From NCBI RefSeq assembly GCF_036802865.1, contig NZ_DAIRVK010000001.1, positions 558,001 to 622,000 of the forward strand: DNA of 64,000 nt. The letters run 5' to 3'. The stretch's first letter is position 1, and each line of letters opens with the position of its first letter. The notes below the pieces were generated by a model. The model saw only the letters and a list, made by a program, of their open reading frames with translations, ran no database searches and was not told the origin of the DNA. A program made the position numbers and the translations under genes. The stretch is from Sulfurospirillum sp036802865 (lineage in GTDB: Bacteria > Campylobacterota > Campylobacteria > Campylobacterales > Sulfurospirillaceae). Below are positions 42,399 to 51,969 of this stretch, in pieces.

Positions 42399-42422
42399 TT
42401 CTGTGACGCGTTCTGTGACGCG
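42399..42422. repeat. Tandem direct repeat of TTCTGTGACGCG
   Basis: Two exact adjacent 12-base copies, in an otherwise AT-rich gap, 74 bases before the XRE-type regulator. The CG-rich unit could be a binding site for that regulator or for an unknown protein. Confidence 0.5.
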
Positions 42423-42495
42423 AAAGGAATAAAATGTATGTAAAGTAATTCAAGCGATGCGTTAAAAATAAGCTTGAGTTGCTGAAAATATAAAG

Positions 42496-42765
42496 ATGGT
42501 TTTGAAAATGACTAAAATTTTAGACACTTATTGTATTGAAAAATTCCATTGTAAAATTGGGAAAAATGTTAAAAGACTTCGTGAGCGTAAAGGTTATTCG
42601 CAGTTGGCTCTTTCTCAAGCGTTAGGGTATAAATCGGTTGGGCTTATCTCTCAAGCTGAGGTTTATCATAAGGGGCAACATTTTAATCTAGAGCACCTTT
42701 TGAAGATAGCGCATGTTTTAGAGTGTCCCATTGAAGATTTTTTTCAGGAAAGCGTTGGTGAATAG
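42496..42765 (+). CDS. Small XRE-family (Cro/CI-like) HTH regulator
   Basis: 89 residues. An HTH_3 domain spans about 24-80: VKRLRERKGYSQLALSQALGYKSVGLISQAEV (key SQLALSQALG and QAE parts) and LEHLLKIAHVLECPIEDFF. No effector domain. It lies divergent to the barrel gene and ends 22 bases inside the convergent YgjP-like gene. Alternative start ATG 42508. Confidence 0.85.
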   Translation: MVLKMTKILDTYCIEKFHCKIGKNVKRLRERKGYSQLALSQALGYKSVGLISQAEVYHKGQHFNLEHLLKIAHVLECPIEDFFQESVGE

Positions 42766-43358
42766 TTTTTAAGAATTTTCTCACACTGTTTATACTCAGG
42801 CATAAACTCATATACGCATTGCCAGAAGGCTTTTTGGTGGTGTTTGTGTTCGATGTGAGAGAGTTCATGGATGACGATGTAGGTAATGCACTCCAGAGGC
42901 AGTTGCGCAAGGCTGAGGTTGAAGCTTAGCTCATTGGTATGTGAGCAACTTCCCCACCGTTTTTTGGCTTTACGAAAGCTTATTTTAGAAGGCTTAACAC
43001 CCATTAAAAAGCTCCACTCTTCAACAAGCCTCGTCACTAAAGGAACCGTTTTCTCTTTGTAAAAAGTTTCAGGTGTTTGTTTGGTATGCATTAAAATAGG
43101 CTCGCCCAAATAGAGCACTTTCCCTTCTGTTTCAAAGAGTTCTAGTACTGTCGTACGTGATTGTGCGGCTTTGACTTTTGAAAATATCCATTCGGCTTTT
43201 TGTACAACAAGAGAGTGAATATACTCTTTTGTATAAGAGGGCGTTTTAACAATGACCCCTTTGATAGGGTCAATTTTGATGTAGAGATGTTTAAGACGAC
43301 GGTTCGTGATAATAGAGTAGCAAAGCGTTTCGCCTTGATACTCTATAAAAGCTTGCAT
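42744..43358 (-). CDS. YgjP-like zinc metallopeptidase (M48/DUF45)
   Basis: 204 residues. The zinc site VIHELSHIEHKHHQKAFW (HExxH plus third His) near residue 160 and the preceding SFRKAKKRWGSCSHTNELSFNL-type block (RWGSC) are diagnostic of the YgjP family. The protein is soluble; substrates unknown. It follows dnaJ on the same strand by 3 bases, suggesting a proteostasis link. Its 3' end overlaps the XRE gene. Confidence 0.9.
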   Translation of the reverse strand: MQAFIEYQGETLCYSIITNRRLKHLYIKIDPIKGVIVKTPSYTKEYIHSLVVQKAEWIFSKVKAAQSRTTVLELFETEGKVLYLGEPILMHTKQTPETFYKEKTVPLVTRLVEEWSFLMGVKPSKISFRKAKKRWGSCSHTNELSFNLSLAQLPLECITYIVIHELSHIEHKHHQKAFWQCVYEFMPEYKQCEKILKNYSPTLS

Positions 43359-43361
43359 TGC

Positions 43362-44495
43362 TTAGTTAAACCAACTTTTGATTTTATCAAATACGCCTTC
43401 AAACTTCTCATCTTTGTGCTTAGTCTCGATACCAAATTCTGCTTGGAGTTTTTCGAGTAACTCTTTTTGCTCTTTGGTAATTTTTTTAGGGTAACGAATT
43501 GAAATTTGTGCGATCATGCCACCCAGTTGATGGGTATGAACATTTTTAACACCCTCTTTTTTGAAAATAAACTGTTGTTTATCTTTTGCACCAAGAGGAA
43601 GCTCAAGCTCTGCTTCACCGCGAATCGTTGGAATTTTAATCGTTTGGCCCAGTGCTACTTGTGTGAAAAACACAGGCACTTCAATGTAAATGTCATCGTT
43701 ATGGCGAACAAAATGCTCATCTTCTTTCACATGCACAAGGATGTAAAGATCGCCTTTTGCTCCACGCTCATCAATGTTACCACGACCTGCTACCCGAATG
43801 CGGTTGTTATTGTCAATACCTTCTGGGATATCAATAGTGACCTTGTCATCAACTTGACTAAAGCCTTTAGCATTACAGCTTGGGCATGGATTTGTTACAA
43901 CACTACCTTTACCATTACACTCAGGACATGTTTGCGAGAATGTCATAAAGCCTTGGCGGTAGAATACCTGACCTTTGCCTTTACACTCTTTGCAGGTCGC
44001 TTTTGATTTGTCTTTGCTTCCAGTACCTTCACAGGTCTCGCAGGGCTTTTTATACGAAAAGCTAACCTCTTTTTTGGTGCCAAAAATGGCTTCATTAAAC
44101 GCTAAAGTTACTTCAGCTTCAAGGTCTAGGTTATATTTTCTATTTTGTTTTGATCCGCCTCCGCCAAAACCACCACTGCTAAAGCCTCCACCAAAGACTG
44201 ACTCAAAGATAGAGCCTAGGTCGCCCATAATGTCTTCATAACGCATATCGGAGAAGTGGCTAAAACCTTGTGAGTCGAGTCCTTGCTTACCATAACGGTC
44301 ATAGGTTGAGCGTTTTTGCTCATCACTTAAAACTTGATAAGCTTCATTGATCGCTTTGAATTTTTCTTCAGCCTCTTTGTCCCCTTGGTTACGATCGGGG
44401 TGGTACTGTAGTGCTAATTTTCGGTACGCTTTTTTAATCTCTGCTGCATCTGCTGTTTTGGTAATTTCCAATATTTCATAATATTCTAAATCCAC
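43362..44495 (-). CDS. dnaJ: Chaperone DnaJ
   Basis: 377 residues. J domain with YHPDRNQGD (HPD about 32-34), G/F-rich linker (FGGGFSSGGFGGGGS), four zinc repeats CETCEGTG, CKECKGKG, CPECNGKG, CPSCNAKG and a C-terminal substrate domain. It stimulates DnaK ATPase. grpE and dnaK are not in the window. Confidence 0.97.
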   Translation of the reverse strand: MDLEYYEILEITKTADAAEIKKAYRKLALQYHPDRNQGDKEAEEKFKAINEAYQVLSDEQKRSTYDRYGKQGLDSQGFSHFSDMRYEDIMGDLGSIFESVFGGGFSSGGFGGGGSKQNRKYNLDLEAEVTLAFNEAIFGTKKEVSFSYKKPCETCEGTGSKDKSKATCKECKGKGQVFYRQGFMTFSQTCPECNGKGSVVTNPCPSCNAKGFSQVDDKVTIDIPEGIDNNNRIRVAGRGNIDERGAKGDLYILVHVKEDEHFVRHNDDIYIEVPVFFTQVALGQTIKIPTIRGEAELELPLGAKDKQQFIFKKEGVKNVHTHQLGGMIAQISIRYPKKITKEQKELLEKLQAEFGIETKHKDEKFEGVFDKIKSWFN

Positions 44496-44562
44496 TATTT
44501 TCTCTTTATAGGTAAGTTTTTGAAGATCAAGATTTTATCAAAAAGTAGTTTAAATTTTGGTT

Positions 44563-44599
44563 GTTAAGGTACGTTAACAAACGGTTAAAGGCTGGTTAA
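44563..44599 (+). promoter_or_regulatory. Four phased GTTAA direct repeats
   Basis: GTTAA starts at 44563, 44573, 44584 and 44595, that is spacings of 10, 11 and 11 bases, one helical turn each, all in the same direction. Such phased half-sites are typical of OmpR/PhoB-type response regulators (compare CpxR GTAAA-N5-GTAAA). They lie 47 bases upstream of the Spy-like gene, next to an OmpR-type two-component system at 45.3 kb. Confidence 0.6.
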
Positions 44600-44645
44600 T
44601 AGCAGGGGTGTACTATTTCATCATAAAACTTTTAAGGAGTACACA

Positions 44646-45152
44646 ATGAAAAAGACAATCTTAACACTAGCAACTTTAGTTGCGCTAGGCACTACCAGCG
44701 CTTTCGCCTTTGGTGGAGGTAACTGTCAAGGGATGCAATCTGAGATGGGAATGATGCAAGGCGGTGGCATGATGCAAGGTCAACAAGGTATGATGATGCA
44801 TGGTAACAGAGGTGGCATGGGTATGTTTCAACAACTCAATCTCACGGATGATCAACGCCATAAATTAGAAGTTTTGCACAGTGAAATGAAACTGGAAATG
44901 ACCAAACTTCGTGATCCTAAAATGGCAACCAAAATGCAAGATATGATGAGCGGTGACAGTTTCAATAAAAAAGAGTTCATCAAAATGCATAATGAGATGC
45001 ATGAAAAAATGGTTGCTTTACAAGCAGACCATATGGAAAAAGTGTTTAATATTTTAACCAAAGAGCAACGTGCAGAGCTGAAAACTTTAATGGCGCAAAA
45101 ACCACAAAAACCTGCTTCTGCAGCACCTGCAACGGCGCCTGCTAGTAAATAA
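44646..45152 (+). CDS. Spy/CpxP-like periplasmic protein, Met-rich
   Basis: 168 residues with a signal peptide ending AFAFGGG, a Met/Gln/Gly-rich stretch (EMGMMQGGGMMQGQQGMMMHG, quoted in part), then the LTxxQ-type core LNLTDDQRHKLEVLHSEMKLE and a second LTKEQRAELKTL. Such proteins are periplasmic chaperones or signal inhibitors that dampen envelope-stress two-component systems; Met clusters can also bind copper(I). A two-component system follows. KPASAAPATAP forms a flexible tail. Confidence 0.85.
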   Translation: MKKTILTLATLVALGTTSAFAFGGGNCQGMQSEMGMMQGGGMMQGQQGMMMHGNRGGMGMFQQLNLTDDQRHKLEVLHSEMKLEMTKLRDPKMATKMQDMMSGDSFNKKEFIKMHNEMHEKMVALQADHMEKVFNILTKEQRAELKTLMAQKPQKPASAAPATAPASK

Positions 45153-45173
45153 AAGTTCAAATCTTCATCCCCT

Positions 45174-45201
45174 AAGACCTCTTCGGAGGTCTTCTCTTTT
45201 T
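45174..45201 (+). terminator. UUCG-loop terminator after Spy-like gene
   Basis: AAGACCTC-TTCG-GAGGTCTT followed by CTCTTTTT. Strong intrinsic terminator separating the Spy-like gene from the two-component genes. Confidence 0.88.
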
Positions 45202-45261
45202 AAAACACCCTCAAATTCTGTATAATTAACCTTATAAAAAATAACCCATAAGGTACCAAAA

Positions 45262-45933
45262 GTGATTAACGTCTTAATGATCGAAGATGATGCTGAGTTT
45301 GCCGAAATTTTAAGTGAATATCTTGCAAAATACAATATTAAAATTACCAATTTTGAAGACCCTTATTTAGGGCTTAGTGCAGGTGTTAAAAAGTACGATC
45401 TTTTAATCTTAGACCTTACTTTGCCTGGTATGGATGGTCTTGAAGTGTGTAAAGAAGTGGTAGCAAAGTATGATATTCCTATCATCATTTCTTCTGCAAG
45501 AAGCGACATTAGCGACAAAGTCATTGGCCTTCAAATCGGTGCAGATGACTATCTTCCAAAACCTTATGATCCTAAAGAGATGTATGCCCGTATTCAAAGC
45601 TTGATTCGTCGCTATAAAAAAAGTTCATCTCCTGAAGAGCAGCAAAGTCAAAGTGTCTTTTTAGTAGATGAAAAACGCCATGAAATTTCTTTTAAAAATG
45701 AAGTTTTAAATTTGACACCAGCAGAGTATGAGATACTCTCTTACATGATCAAACAAAATGGGTTTTCGATCTCTCGTGAACAACTGGTTTACAATTGCAA
45801 ATCCCTCAAAGATAAAGGCTCAAAAAGTTTAGATGTCATTATTGGACGGTTGCGAGCAAAGATTAATGATGACTCAAAAAGCCCTGAATACATCCACTCG
45901 GTTCGAGGGATTGGGTATAAGCTGGTTGGATGA
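45262..45933 (+). CDS. OmpR-family response regulator
   Basis: 223 residues from GTG 45262. Receiver domain 1-118 with acidic pocket ED(8-9), phosphoacceptor Asp51 (LLILDLTLPG) and Lys of PKPYDP; DNA-binding winged helix 125-223 (NLTPAEYEILSYM, REQLVYN, VIIGRLRAKIND, VRGIGYKLVG). TGTATAATTAACC lies upstream as promoter. It overlaps the histidine kinase start. With the Spy-like gene before it, this resembles the CpxP-CpxRA layout. Confidence 0.93.
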   Translation: MINVLMIEDDAEFAEILSEYLAKYNIKITNFEDPYLGLSAGVKKYDLLILDLTLPGMDGLEVCKEVVAKYDIPIIISSARSDISDKVIGLQIGADDYLPKPYDPKEMYARIQSLIRRYKKSSSPEEQQSQSVFLVDEKRHEISFKNEVLNLTPAEYEILSYMIKQNGFSISREQLVYNCKSLKDKGSKSLDVIIGRLRAKINDDSKSPEYIHSVRGIGYKLVG

Positions 45934-47177
45934 TTAAAAATTCAATTTTAAACAAGATCAGCGCGATCTTTTTTCTCTCACTTTTTTTGTTAGCAATGTT
46001 TTTTGCTCTTTTGTTGGAACATCAGAGTGATAAAAACTTAGAAAATATGAAACAACGCCAAATTCAATCGGTCAATTATCTTTTGGTCATGTATCGAAAC
46101 AACGTGCAACCAGGCGACATTGAAGAGTACTTCAATAATTTTGGACTCAAAAAAGTTTCGAGTAAACATTTACGCGATTCGGTACTGGCAAGTGGTGTCG
46201 TGATTTTTCAAAAGCTCTCTCCCATTAGTCGTTTTTCATCCATCGTTTATAATGATCGCTATTACCTTTTTATCGATAATTTTGAGTCAAGTGTTTTGTT
46301 GGAAAGCCAAGAATACAAAAATTTTAATGAGAGTTTATGGGTTGTATTTGTCATTGCATTGTGTATTTTACTCTATATGTATGTTTCTATTTTTAAAAGC
46401 ATTGCACCACTTAAGACACTAAGCTCTCAAATACGAAAATTTGCTTGTGGGGATTTAAGCATTGAATGTAAAAGTGAATCAAATGATGAAATTGGTGAAG
46501 TTGCCAATGAGTTTGATCGTGCTGTTAAAAAAATAAGTGATTTGGTCAATGCAAGACAGCTCTTTTTGCGTACCATTATGCATGAGCTTAAAACGCCCAT
46601 TGGGAAAGGGCGCATTGTAGCAGAGATGCTTGAAGATGCCACAGCGAAAAAACGTCTTGTGGGTGTTTTTGGAAGACTCGATATGCTCATTTCAGAGTTC
46701 TCAAAAATTGAGCAAATCACATCTAAACGTTATGAGCTTACACTTCATGAGTATTCGCTCATGCATGTTATCGATCAAGCGGTTGATCTTTTGATGTTAG
46801 ATGAGAAAAAATGCGAAGAGCAAGTCCATGTTGAGGGTGATTTTGATTTTAAAGTGAATGTTGATTTTGATCTGATGGCATTAGCACTCAAGAATTTGAT
46901 GGACAATGCAATGAAACACAGTCTCAATCACAATGTGTTTATCAAAAGTAAAGATCAAACGGTGATTATTGCTAATGAGGGTGAACCTCTTAAAATGTCG
47001 GTTGATGAATATTTTCAACCGTTTGTATCTGGCTCAAAAGCGTGTGGTAGCGGGCTTGGACTTGGGCTTTACATTGTTAAAAACATTATTGCACAACATG
47101 GGTTAGAAGTGGTTTATAGCTATGAAGAGGGGTACCATCAATTTAGTATCGATTTTTCCAAAGGATGCGCTGTATGA
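45930..47177 (+). CDS. Sensor histidine kinase
   Basis: 415 residues. Short N-terminal tail, TM1 (about 8-29), periplasmic sensor of about 115 residues, TM2 (about 138-158), HAMP (about 160-205), DHp domain with His218 in MHELKTPIGKG and an ATPase domain with N box (NLMDNAMKH), GSGLGLGLYIVKNI and EGYHQFSI. It phosphorylates the upstream regulator. Architecture is ArsS/CpxA-like. It overlaps recR by four bases. Confidence 0.92.
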   Translation: MIKNSILNKISAIFFLSLFLLAMFFALLLEHQSDKNLENMKQRQIQSVNYLLVMYRNNVQPGDIEEYFNNFGLKKVSSKHLRDSVLASGVVIFQKLSPISRFSSIVYNDRYYLFIDNFESSVLLESQEYKNFNESLWVVFVIALCILLYMYVSIFKSIAPLKTLSSQIRKFACGDLSIECKSESNDEIGEVANEFDRAVKKISDLVNARQLFLRTIMHELKTPIGKGRIVAEMLEDATAKKRLVGVFGRLDMLISEFSKIEQITSKRYELTLHEYSLMHVIDQAVDLLMLDEKKCEEQVHVEGDFDFKVNVDFDLMALALKNLMDNAMKHSLNHNVFIKSKDQTVIIANEGEPLKMSVDEYFQPFVSGSKACGSGLGLGLYIVKNIIAQHGLEVVYSYEEGYHQFSIDFSKGCAV

Positions 47178-47743
47178 TGCGAGGATTAGAGAAGTTCAAT
47201 AAACTTGTCGAGGCATTTGAAAAACTCCCCACCGTTGGGCGAAAATCCGCTGTAAGGTTTGCATATCATTTGGTATTAAGCGACACATTTTCTGCTATGA
47301 AACTTGCCAATGCTATTGAAAGTGCCATTAAAAGCATTCGTAAATGTGAGAGGTGTGGCGCACTTAGTGAGCATGAAATTTGCGACATTTGTCTGGATGA
47401 AAGACGTGATGTCCAAAAGCTCTGCATCGTTGAAAGTGCTAAAGATATTTTTGTATTGGAAGAACATAAGCTTTTTGATGGGCGTTATTTTGTTCTTGGT
47501 GACTTAGAAGAAGAGACTTTGGAAAGGCTTGAGAGCATTGTTAAAGAGGGTGTTAAAGAGATGATTTTTGCGTTGACTCCTTCAATGGCAAGCGATGGGC
47601 TTATCTTATTTATCGAAGATAAGCTCAAAAACCATACCCTTCATTTCACTAAAATTGCCCAAGGTGTTCCTACTGGCGTACATCTTGAAAATGTCGATAT
47701 GCTCTCTTTATCCAAAGCACTTGAGTCTCGTACTAAAACTTAA
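47174..47743 (+). CDS. recR: Recombination mediator RecR
   Basis: 189 residues from ATG 47174, overlapping the histidine-kinase stop (ATGA), with AAAGGA upstream. RecR joins RecO to load RecA at gaps. HhH motif (KLPTVGRKSAVRFAYHL), zinc site CERCGALSEHEICDIC and Toprim core with CIVESAKD are visible. It overlaps the convergent GGDEF gene by four bases. Confidence 0.95.
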   Translation: MMRGLEKFNKLVEAFEKLPTVGRKSAVRFAYHLVLSDTFSAMKLANAIESAIKSIRKCERCGALSEHEICDICLDERRDVQKLCIVESAKDIFVLEEHKLFDGRYFVLGDLEEETLERLESIVKEGVKEMIFALTPSMASDGLILFIEDKLKNHTLHFTKIAQGVPTGVHLENVDMLSLSKALESRTKT

Positions 47744-49596
47744 GAACGCATCGATTCTTCAAAAAAGACGTAACGATTTTTGCCAAGTTGCTTTGCATGG
47801 TACATTGCTTTATCGGCATTTTCGATAAGATTTTCTGTATCTTCGATCTCCTGATGATAAAAACTCACCCCGATGCTAGCGCTTACATTTAAGGTAATAT
47901 TATCAATGGCTATGGGTGTATTCAGTATGTCAATAAAGCGTTGTAAAATAGGCTCGCACATCTCCATAGATTTTAGATCACTTAAAAGCACGAGAAATTC
48001 ATCGCCACCTAACCGTGCGACTGTTTCATTTTGGCGGATAATTGACGTGATGTATTGTGATACAATAATGAGAAGTTTATCGCCCATAGCATGACCATAT
48101 GTATCGTTAATTGCTTTGAAACCGTCCAAATCGATATAGACAACAGCTAGATAGGTCTGATAACGCTTAGACTCAGCAATAGCTTGCAATAGTCGATCTT
48201 TAAGTAAAAAGCGGTTAGGTAAAGCGGTGAGTGCATCATGTTGGGCAAGATGTTCGAGTTCTTTTTCATGTTCTTTAATACCGCTAATATCTGTAAAAAG
48301 TGCTACAAAATGCTGAATTTCCCCTTGAGTATCTTTTATAGCACTGATAGTGATCATCTCCGCATAGATGCTACCGTTTTTATTGCGATTCCAAATCTCA
48401 CCTTTCCAATTTCCTTTGGTCAAAATACTCTCCCACATCATTTTGTAAAAAGAAAGATGTTGACGTCCCGATTTAAGAATGCGAGGATTTTGACCAATAA
48501 TTTCTTGCATACCATAACCACATGAATGACAGAATGCATCATTCACTTCAATAATGGTACCATTGGGATCGGTAATAATAATGCCTTCTTTGGAATGGGT
48601 AAAGACATTGGCTGCAAGTTGTAATTTGGCATCATTTTGACTTTTTTCAATTGCAAGAGCTATAAATTCGACATCATCTTCAATAAGCTTGCGCTCTTTG
48701 TTACTGAGCGTTTGGCGATCCATAGTGCAAAGTAATAAAACTCCTAGAGAAGTACGAGATGAGGTATATATAGGTACAATCCAATAATAGTAAGAGGGAT
48801 TAAGTTGAAATTCTTGCGCTTTTTGACTCCACTCTAGCCCTATTTCAAGCAAGTTAAATGACTGAATTGTAGTGGGCAAAGATTGAAGGAGCGAGAATAG
48901 TGTCGCATCCAATTTTGTGCGCTTGAGTAAAGCAAAACTTTCTTGATCTAATCCTTGAGAGGTTGCGCCAAGGTAGAAGTTTTGCTTGCTCTCTTCCATT
49001 AAAATAATGCTACCTGAAATGCGTTTAAGATCAATGGTTTGCAACTCTTCAATCATGACATGTAAAATGGAGGGGAGAGGTTCTTTGTGTGCAAGCATCT
49101 GTAAAAGATGTTTATGATGTGCTTCGCAATGTTGTGCATATTTTTCATCATGAATATTAGCAATAACGGCAACAGCACCAATTTTTTCACCTTGAGTGTT
49201 GTAGAAAATACGTCCTGTAAATCGTCCCCAAAAATAGCTTTTATCGCTACGCACGTAAATACGTTCTAGTTCTATTGAAGGAATTTGATTAGAGAGTAAA
49301 GCGATAAGCCTATGCTCACTCTCTGTCTTTTCGCTTGAATGCACAAGATCAAGGTAGTTTATATGTTCTATAAGTTCATCAATCGGGTATAAAAACATCT
49401 CAGCCATGCACTTATTCGCATGCGTAATTTTTCCGTCCATATTGATGAGAAAAATAGCTACGCTTGACGTATCCAGTATATGTTTAAAGAGATGATCTTG
49501 CTCAAGAAATTTTTTCTTAATTTGACTTAAGGAAGTATATTGTGAACGTTTAAAAAATGAAAATAGTGTGTTAAAAACATGAGAAAAAAAAGACAT
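47740..49596 (-). CDS. PAS-GAF-like-PAS-GGDEF diguanylate cyclase
   Basis: 618 residues without clear membrane helices. PAS1 (about 30-155, AIFLINMDGKITHANKCMAE), a GAF-like domain (about 160-315), PAS2 (about 325-445, GIIITDPNGTIIEVNDAFCH with GQNPRILKSGRQ) and GGDEF (about 450-615, RLGGDEFLVLL intact). It likely makes cyclic di-GMP in response to a redox or other cytosolic cue. No EAL domain is present. Confidence 0.92.
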   Translation of the reverse strand: MSFFSHVFNTLFSFFKRSQYTSLSQIKKKFLEQDHLFKHILDTSSVAIFLINMDGKITHANKCMAEMFLYPIDELIEHINYLDLVHSSEKTESEHRLIALLSNQIPSIELERIYVRSDKSYFWGRFTGRIFYNTQGEKIGAVAVIANIHDEKYAQHCEAHHKHLLQMLAHKEPLPSILHVMIEELQTIDLKRISGSIILMEESKQNFYLGATSQGLDQESFALLKRTKLDATLFSLLQSLPTTIQSFNLLEIGLEWSQKAQEFQLNPSYYYWIVPIYTSSRTSLGVLLLCTMDRQTLSNKERKLIEDDVEFIALAIEKSQNDAKLQLAANVFTHSKEGIIITDPNGTIIEVNDAFCHSCGYGMQEIIGQNPRILKSGRQHLSFYKMMWESILTKGNWKGEIWNRNKNGSIYAEMITISAIKDTQGEIQHFVALFTDISGIKEHEKELEHLAQHDALTALPNRFLLKDRLLQAIAESKRYQTYLAVVYIDLDGFKAINDTYGHAMGDKLLIIVSQYITSIIRQNETVARLGGDEFLVLLSDLKSMEMCEPILQRFIDILNTPIAIDNITLNVSASIGVSFYHQEIEDTENLIENADKAMYHAKQLGKNRYVFFEESMRS

Positions 49597-50001
49597 TATC
49601 TCTCTTTATATGGAATTGTTATTTGGATAAAATTTGCTAGTGTAGCATAAAAATAAGGTTTTTTTGGTATTGGTTATTAAAAAAAATAATAATAATATAA
49701 ATTAATATTAAATTTATTTTTATTATTTTTCTCCTATACAAATAATTGATTTAAAGGCTCATATAATAGGGATTATGAGTATAAAATAGAAATATAATTG
49801 CTAATAAACCTATTAAAAAAAATATACGAGTGACATTTTAAATTCCTTATAATATACAGTAGATATTCTTGCTTTAAAGAAATTTTTATTTTAATGCTTA
49901 AACATAAAATTAGAGTATCAATACGCTTTTTATTTATGATTTCTTAAAAAGAAGCATGTTTTACAAAGTTGTTTATCGAGGTATAAAGTATAATTTTCGG
50001 T
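49597..50001. other. AT-rich 405-bp gap, no gene seen
   Basis: Between the GGDEF gene and the chemoreceptor. It is very AT-rich and has an imperfect all-A/T inverted repeat near 49680-49728. A 17-codon frame at 49894 (MLKHKIRVSIRFLFMIS) has no ribosome site. I see no convincing gene, terminator or known RNA here; it may hold the promoter of the GGDEF gene. Confidence 0.5.
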
Positions 50002-51816
50002 TTATCCCTTTTTGGCTTCTTTTACCATTCGATCTAAAATGGTAAAAAGCTCTTTGCTCTTGGCTTCCACTATTCTAAAATTTTCCAAGATAGTTTCAGA
50101 TTCTTCAACACAATTCCCTTTTGCAATGCAGCTTAAAGAGGCTTCAACTTTATCGTGAACAGTGTGATGAGGTGCATCAAGAAGAGTGTAACTTGCAACA
50201 TTACCAAATGATTTTTTACCATCACCCGTTTCGTACCATTTCCCCAATCGGCATTGGTGATGATTTACAAACGTTGTTTTTTCTTCATTATGAAAGAGTG
50301 AACTGTAAGCATTCAGTTTGAAAATAATATGGTCAATCTTAGCCAGCTCGATGAATATATCATAGGAAATAAAAAGATTTTCATGGCGAATAGCATTGGC
50401 ATTGGTTGTAAGTTCTTGCAAATCTTCCTTGAAACGTTCAACTTGATTAACAGACTCTTTAACATAGGTTTCAGTACTTTCACTGCTCTCTACCATTGTT
50501 TCAGCATTTTGTTTCAGTATGTTGATGGTTGCTTCAACCTCAGTGGTTGCTTTTTGGGTGCGTTCGGCTAGCTTTCGTACTTCATCTGCAACAACAGCAA
50601 AGCCACGTCCATGTTCTCCGGCACGAGCGGCTTCGATGGCAGCATTAAGGGCAAGAAGGTTGGTTTGGTCTGAAATATCTTTAATAAGTGCAATGACCTG
50701 TTCAATTTCATGGGTATTTTGATTAACACCTTCAGCATTGGTACGCGTATCATCAATTTTTTCTACGATCTGAGTCATAGAAGTTATGATTTCATGGGTA
50801 CCCTGATGAACTCTTCCTACCACAATGGAAGTTTGATCGTTGAGATTTAAAATATTTTGTAAGGTATTAATGGTTGTTTGCATAGACGATTGTATGTCAA
50901 GACTTCCATGAATGGCACCTGCACTCATCAAATCGGTGAGTGATATCATTAACTCTGAGCGTTTCATATGTTGATGAATTTGTTCATGTGCTTCTTTAAT
51001 TTTGGTCTCTTCTTCTTGCGCTAAAGAGACACTTTTTTCAAATTTATCAAAGAGCAGATTGAAGTGTTGAGATGTTTGTGCTATCTCATCATTACTTTCA
51101 ATTGGTAAGCGTCTGGAAAGATCGCCTTTTTCCGAAGCAAGCGCTGCTGCAATACTTTTAAGTCGATTAATATTTTTAAGAATAATCGTATTGGTCAAAC
51201 CTAGAGTCGCAAGAAGTATAAGGATACCCAACAAAGCAGATAAACTCATAATAATAAAACCTCTTGTCAATGCCCCATTAGCGCTCTCTTCATCATTTTG
51301 AGCTTGCTCATTTGCCATTACAACAAGTTGGTCAATGTATTGTCGGTGTTGATCATATAAGTTTTTAAGTTCACCCAAAAGAAGAGTTTGTGCGGTTTCT
51401 TTATCATTTTTTTCAAGTGCTGGAATAAATTTAGTTTCACTCATTTCAAAGTAATTCAGTGCGGAATTTTTGATCTCATTGGTAACCAATTTTTTCATTA
51501 TAGATTCAGCATCACTGCTATTCCAATACGCTTGACGCTCCATAAAATCTTTTTTCAAAGTGTTCAATTTTGCTTTGAGTTCACTCATATTGCTGGGATT
51601 GCTGTTAAGCATTTCGTAGTTGACAAGCCGTGCTTCTATTATATATTCAGGTGGAGGCAGAATGTCAGCTAAAAGGTCTTTGGAAAGGATTATTTTCGTA
51701 TAGAGGGATCCTTTGATTTGTACGGTTTGAATCGTCATAAATGAGATGCCAATAACCAGCAAAACTACCAATGTGCTTATGATAGCTGCCATGATTAAGC
51801 GAAGTCGAATACTCAT
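50002..51816 (-). CDS. Methyl-accepting chemotaxis protein with C-terminal CZB domain
   Basis: 604 residues from ATG 51816, with AGGAGG six bases upstream (a TTG at 51837 is less likely). TM1 (about 6-30), periplasmic four-helix-like sensor (to about 185), TM2 (about 188-208), HAMP, the signalling hairpin tip (LLALNAAIEAARAGEHGRG) and, at the C-terminus, a zinc-binding CZB domain with HHQCRLGKWYETGDG and HHTVHDKVE. CZB domains sense zinc oxidation by hypochlorous acid or free zinc. Ligand unknown. Confidence 0.92.
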   Translation of the reverse strand: MSIRLRLIMAAIISTLVVLLVIGISFMTIQTVQIKGSLYTKIILSKDLLADILPPPEYIIEARLVNYEMLNSNPSNMSELKAKLNTLKKDFMERQAYWNSSDAESIMKKLVTNEIKNSALNYFEMSETKFIPALEKNDKETAQTLLLGELKNLYDQHRQYIDQLVVMANEQAQNDEESANGALTRGFIIMSLSALLGILILLATLGLTNTIILKNINRLKSIAAALASEKGDLSRRLPIESNDEIAQTSQHFNLLFDKFEKSVSLAQEEETKIKEAHEQIHQHMKRSELMISLTDLMSAGAIHGSLDIQSSMQTTINTLQNILNLNDQTSIVVGRVHQGTHEIITSMTQIVEKIDDTRTNAEGVNQNTHEIEQVIALIKDISDQTNLLALNAAIEAARAGEHGRGFAVVADEVRKLAERTQKATTEVEATINILKQNAETMVESSESTETYVKESVNQVERFKEDLQELTTNANAIRHENLFISYDIFIELAKIDHIIFKLNAYSSLFHNEEKTTFVNHHQCRLGKWYETGDGKKSFGNVASYTLLDAPHHTVHDKVEASLSCIAKGNCVEESETILENFRIVEAKSKELFTILDRMVKEAKKG

Positions 51817-51969
51817 AGAAGGCCTCCTTATGGACAAAAAAACATATATAAAACCTTGAAAATATGCATAAAGTATTCCGAAGAGAATAAGAGTTAATTT
51901 TGAAGTTTAAAATTTATTCATACTTCCTTGTTATAATTAAAATTAATACGTAAAAAAGGAGTTAATGCA

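Noticed and set aside
49894..49947. 17-codon frame MLKHKIRVSIRFLFMIS upstream of the chemoreceptor locus
   Set aside because: It resembles the N-terminus of a sensor protein, but it has no ribosome site, stops at once and no downstream remnant of a gene is found.
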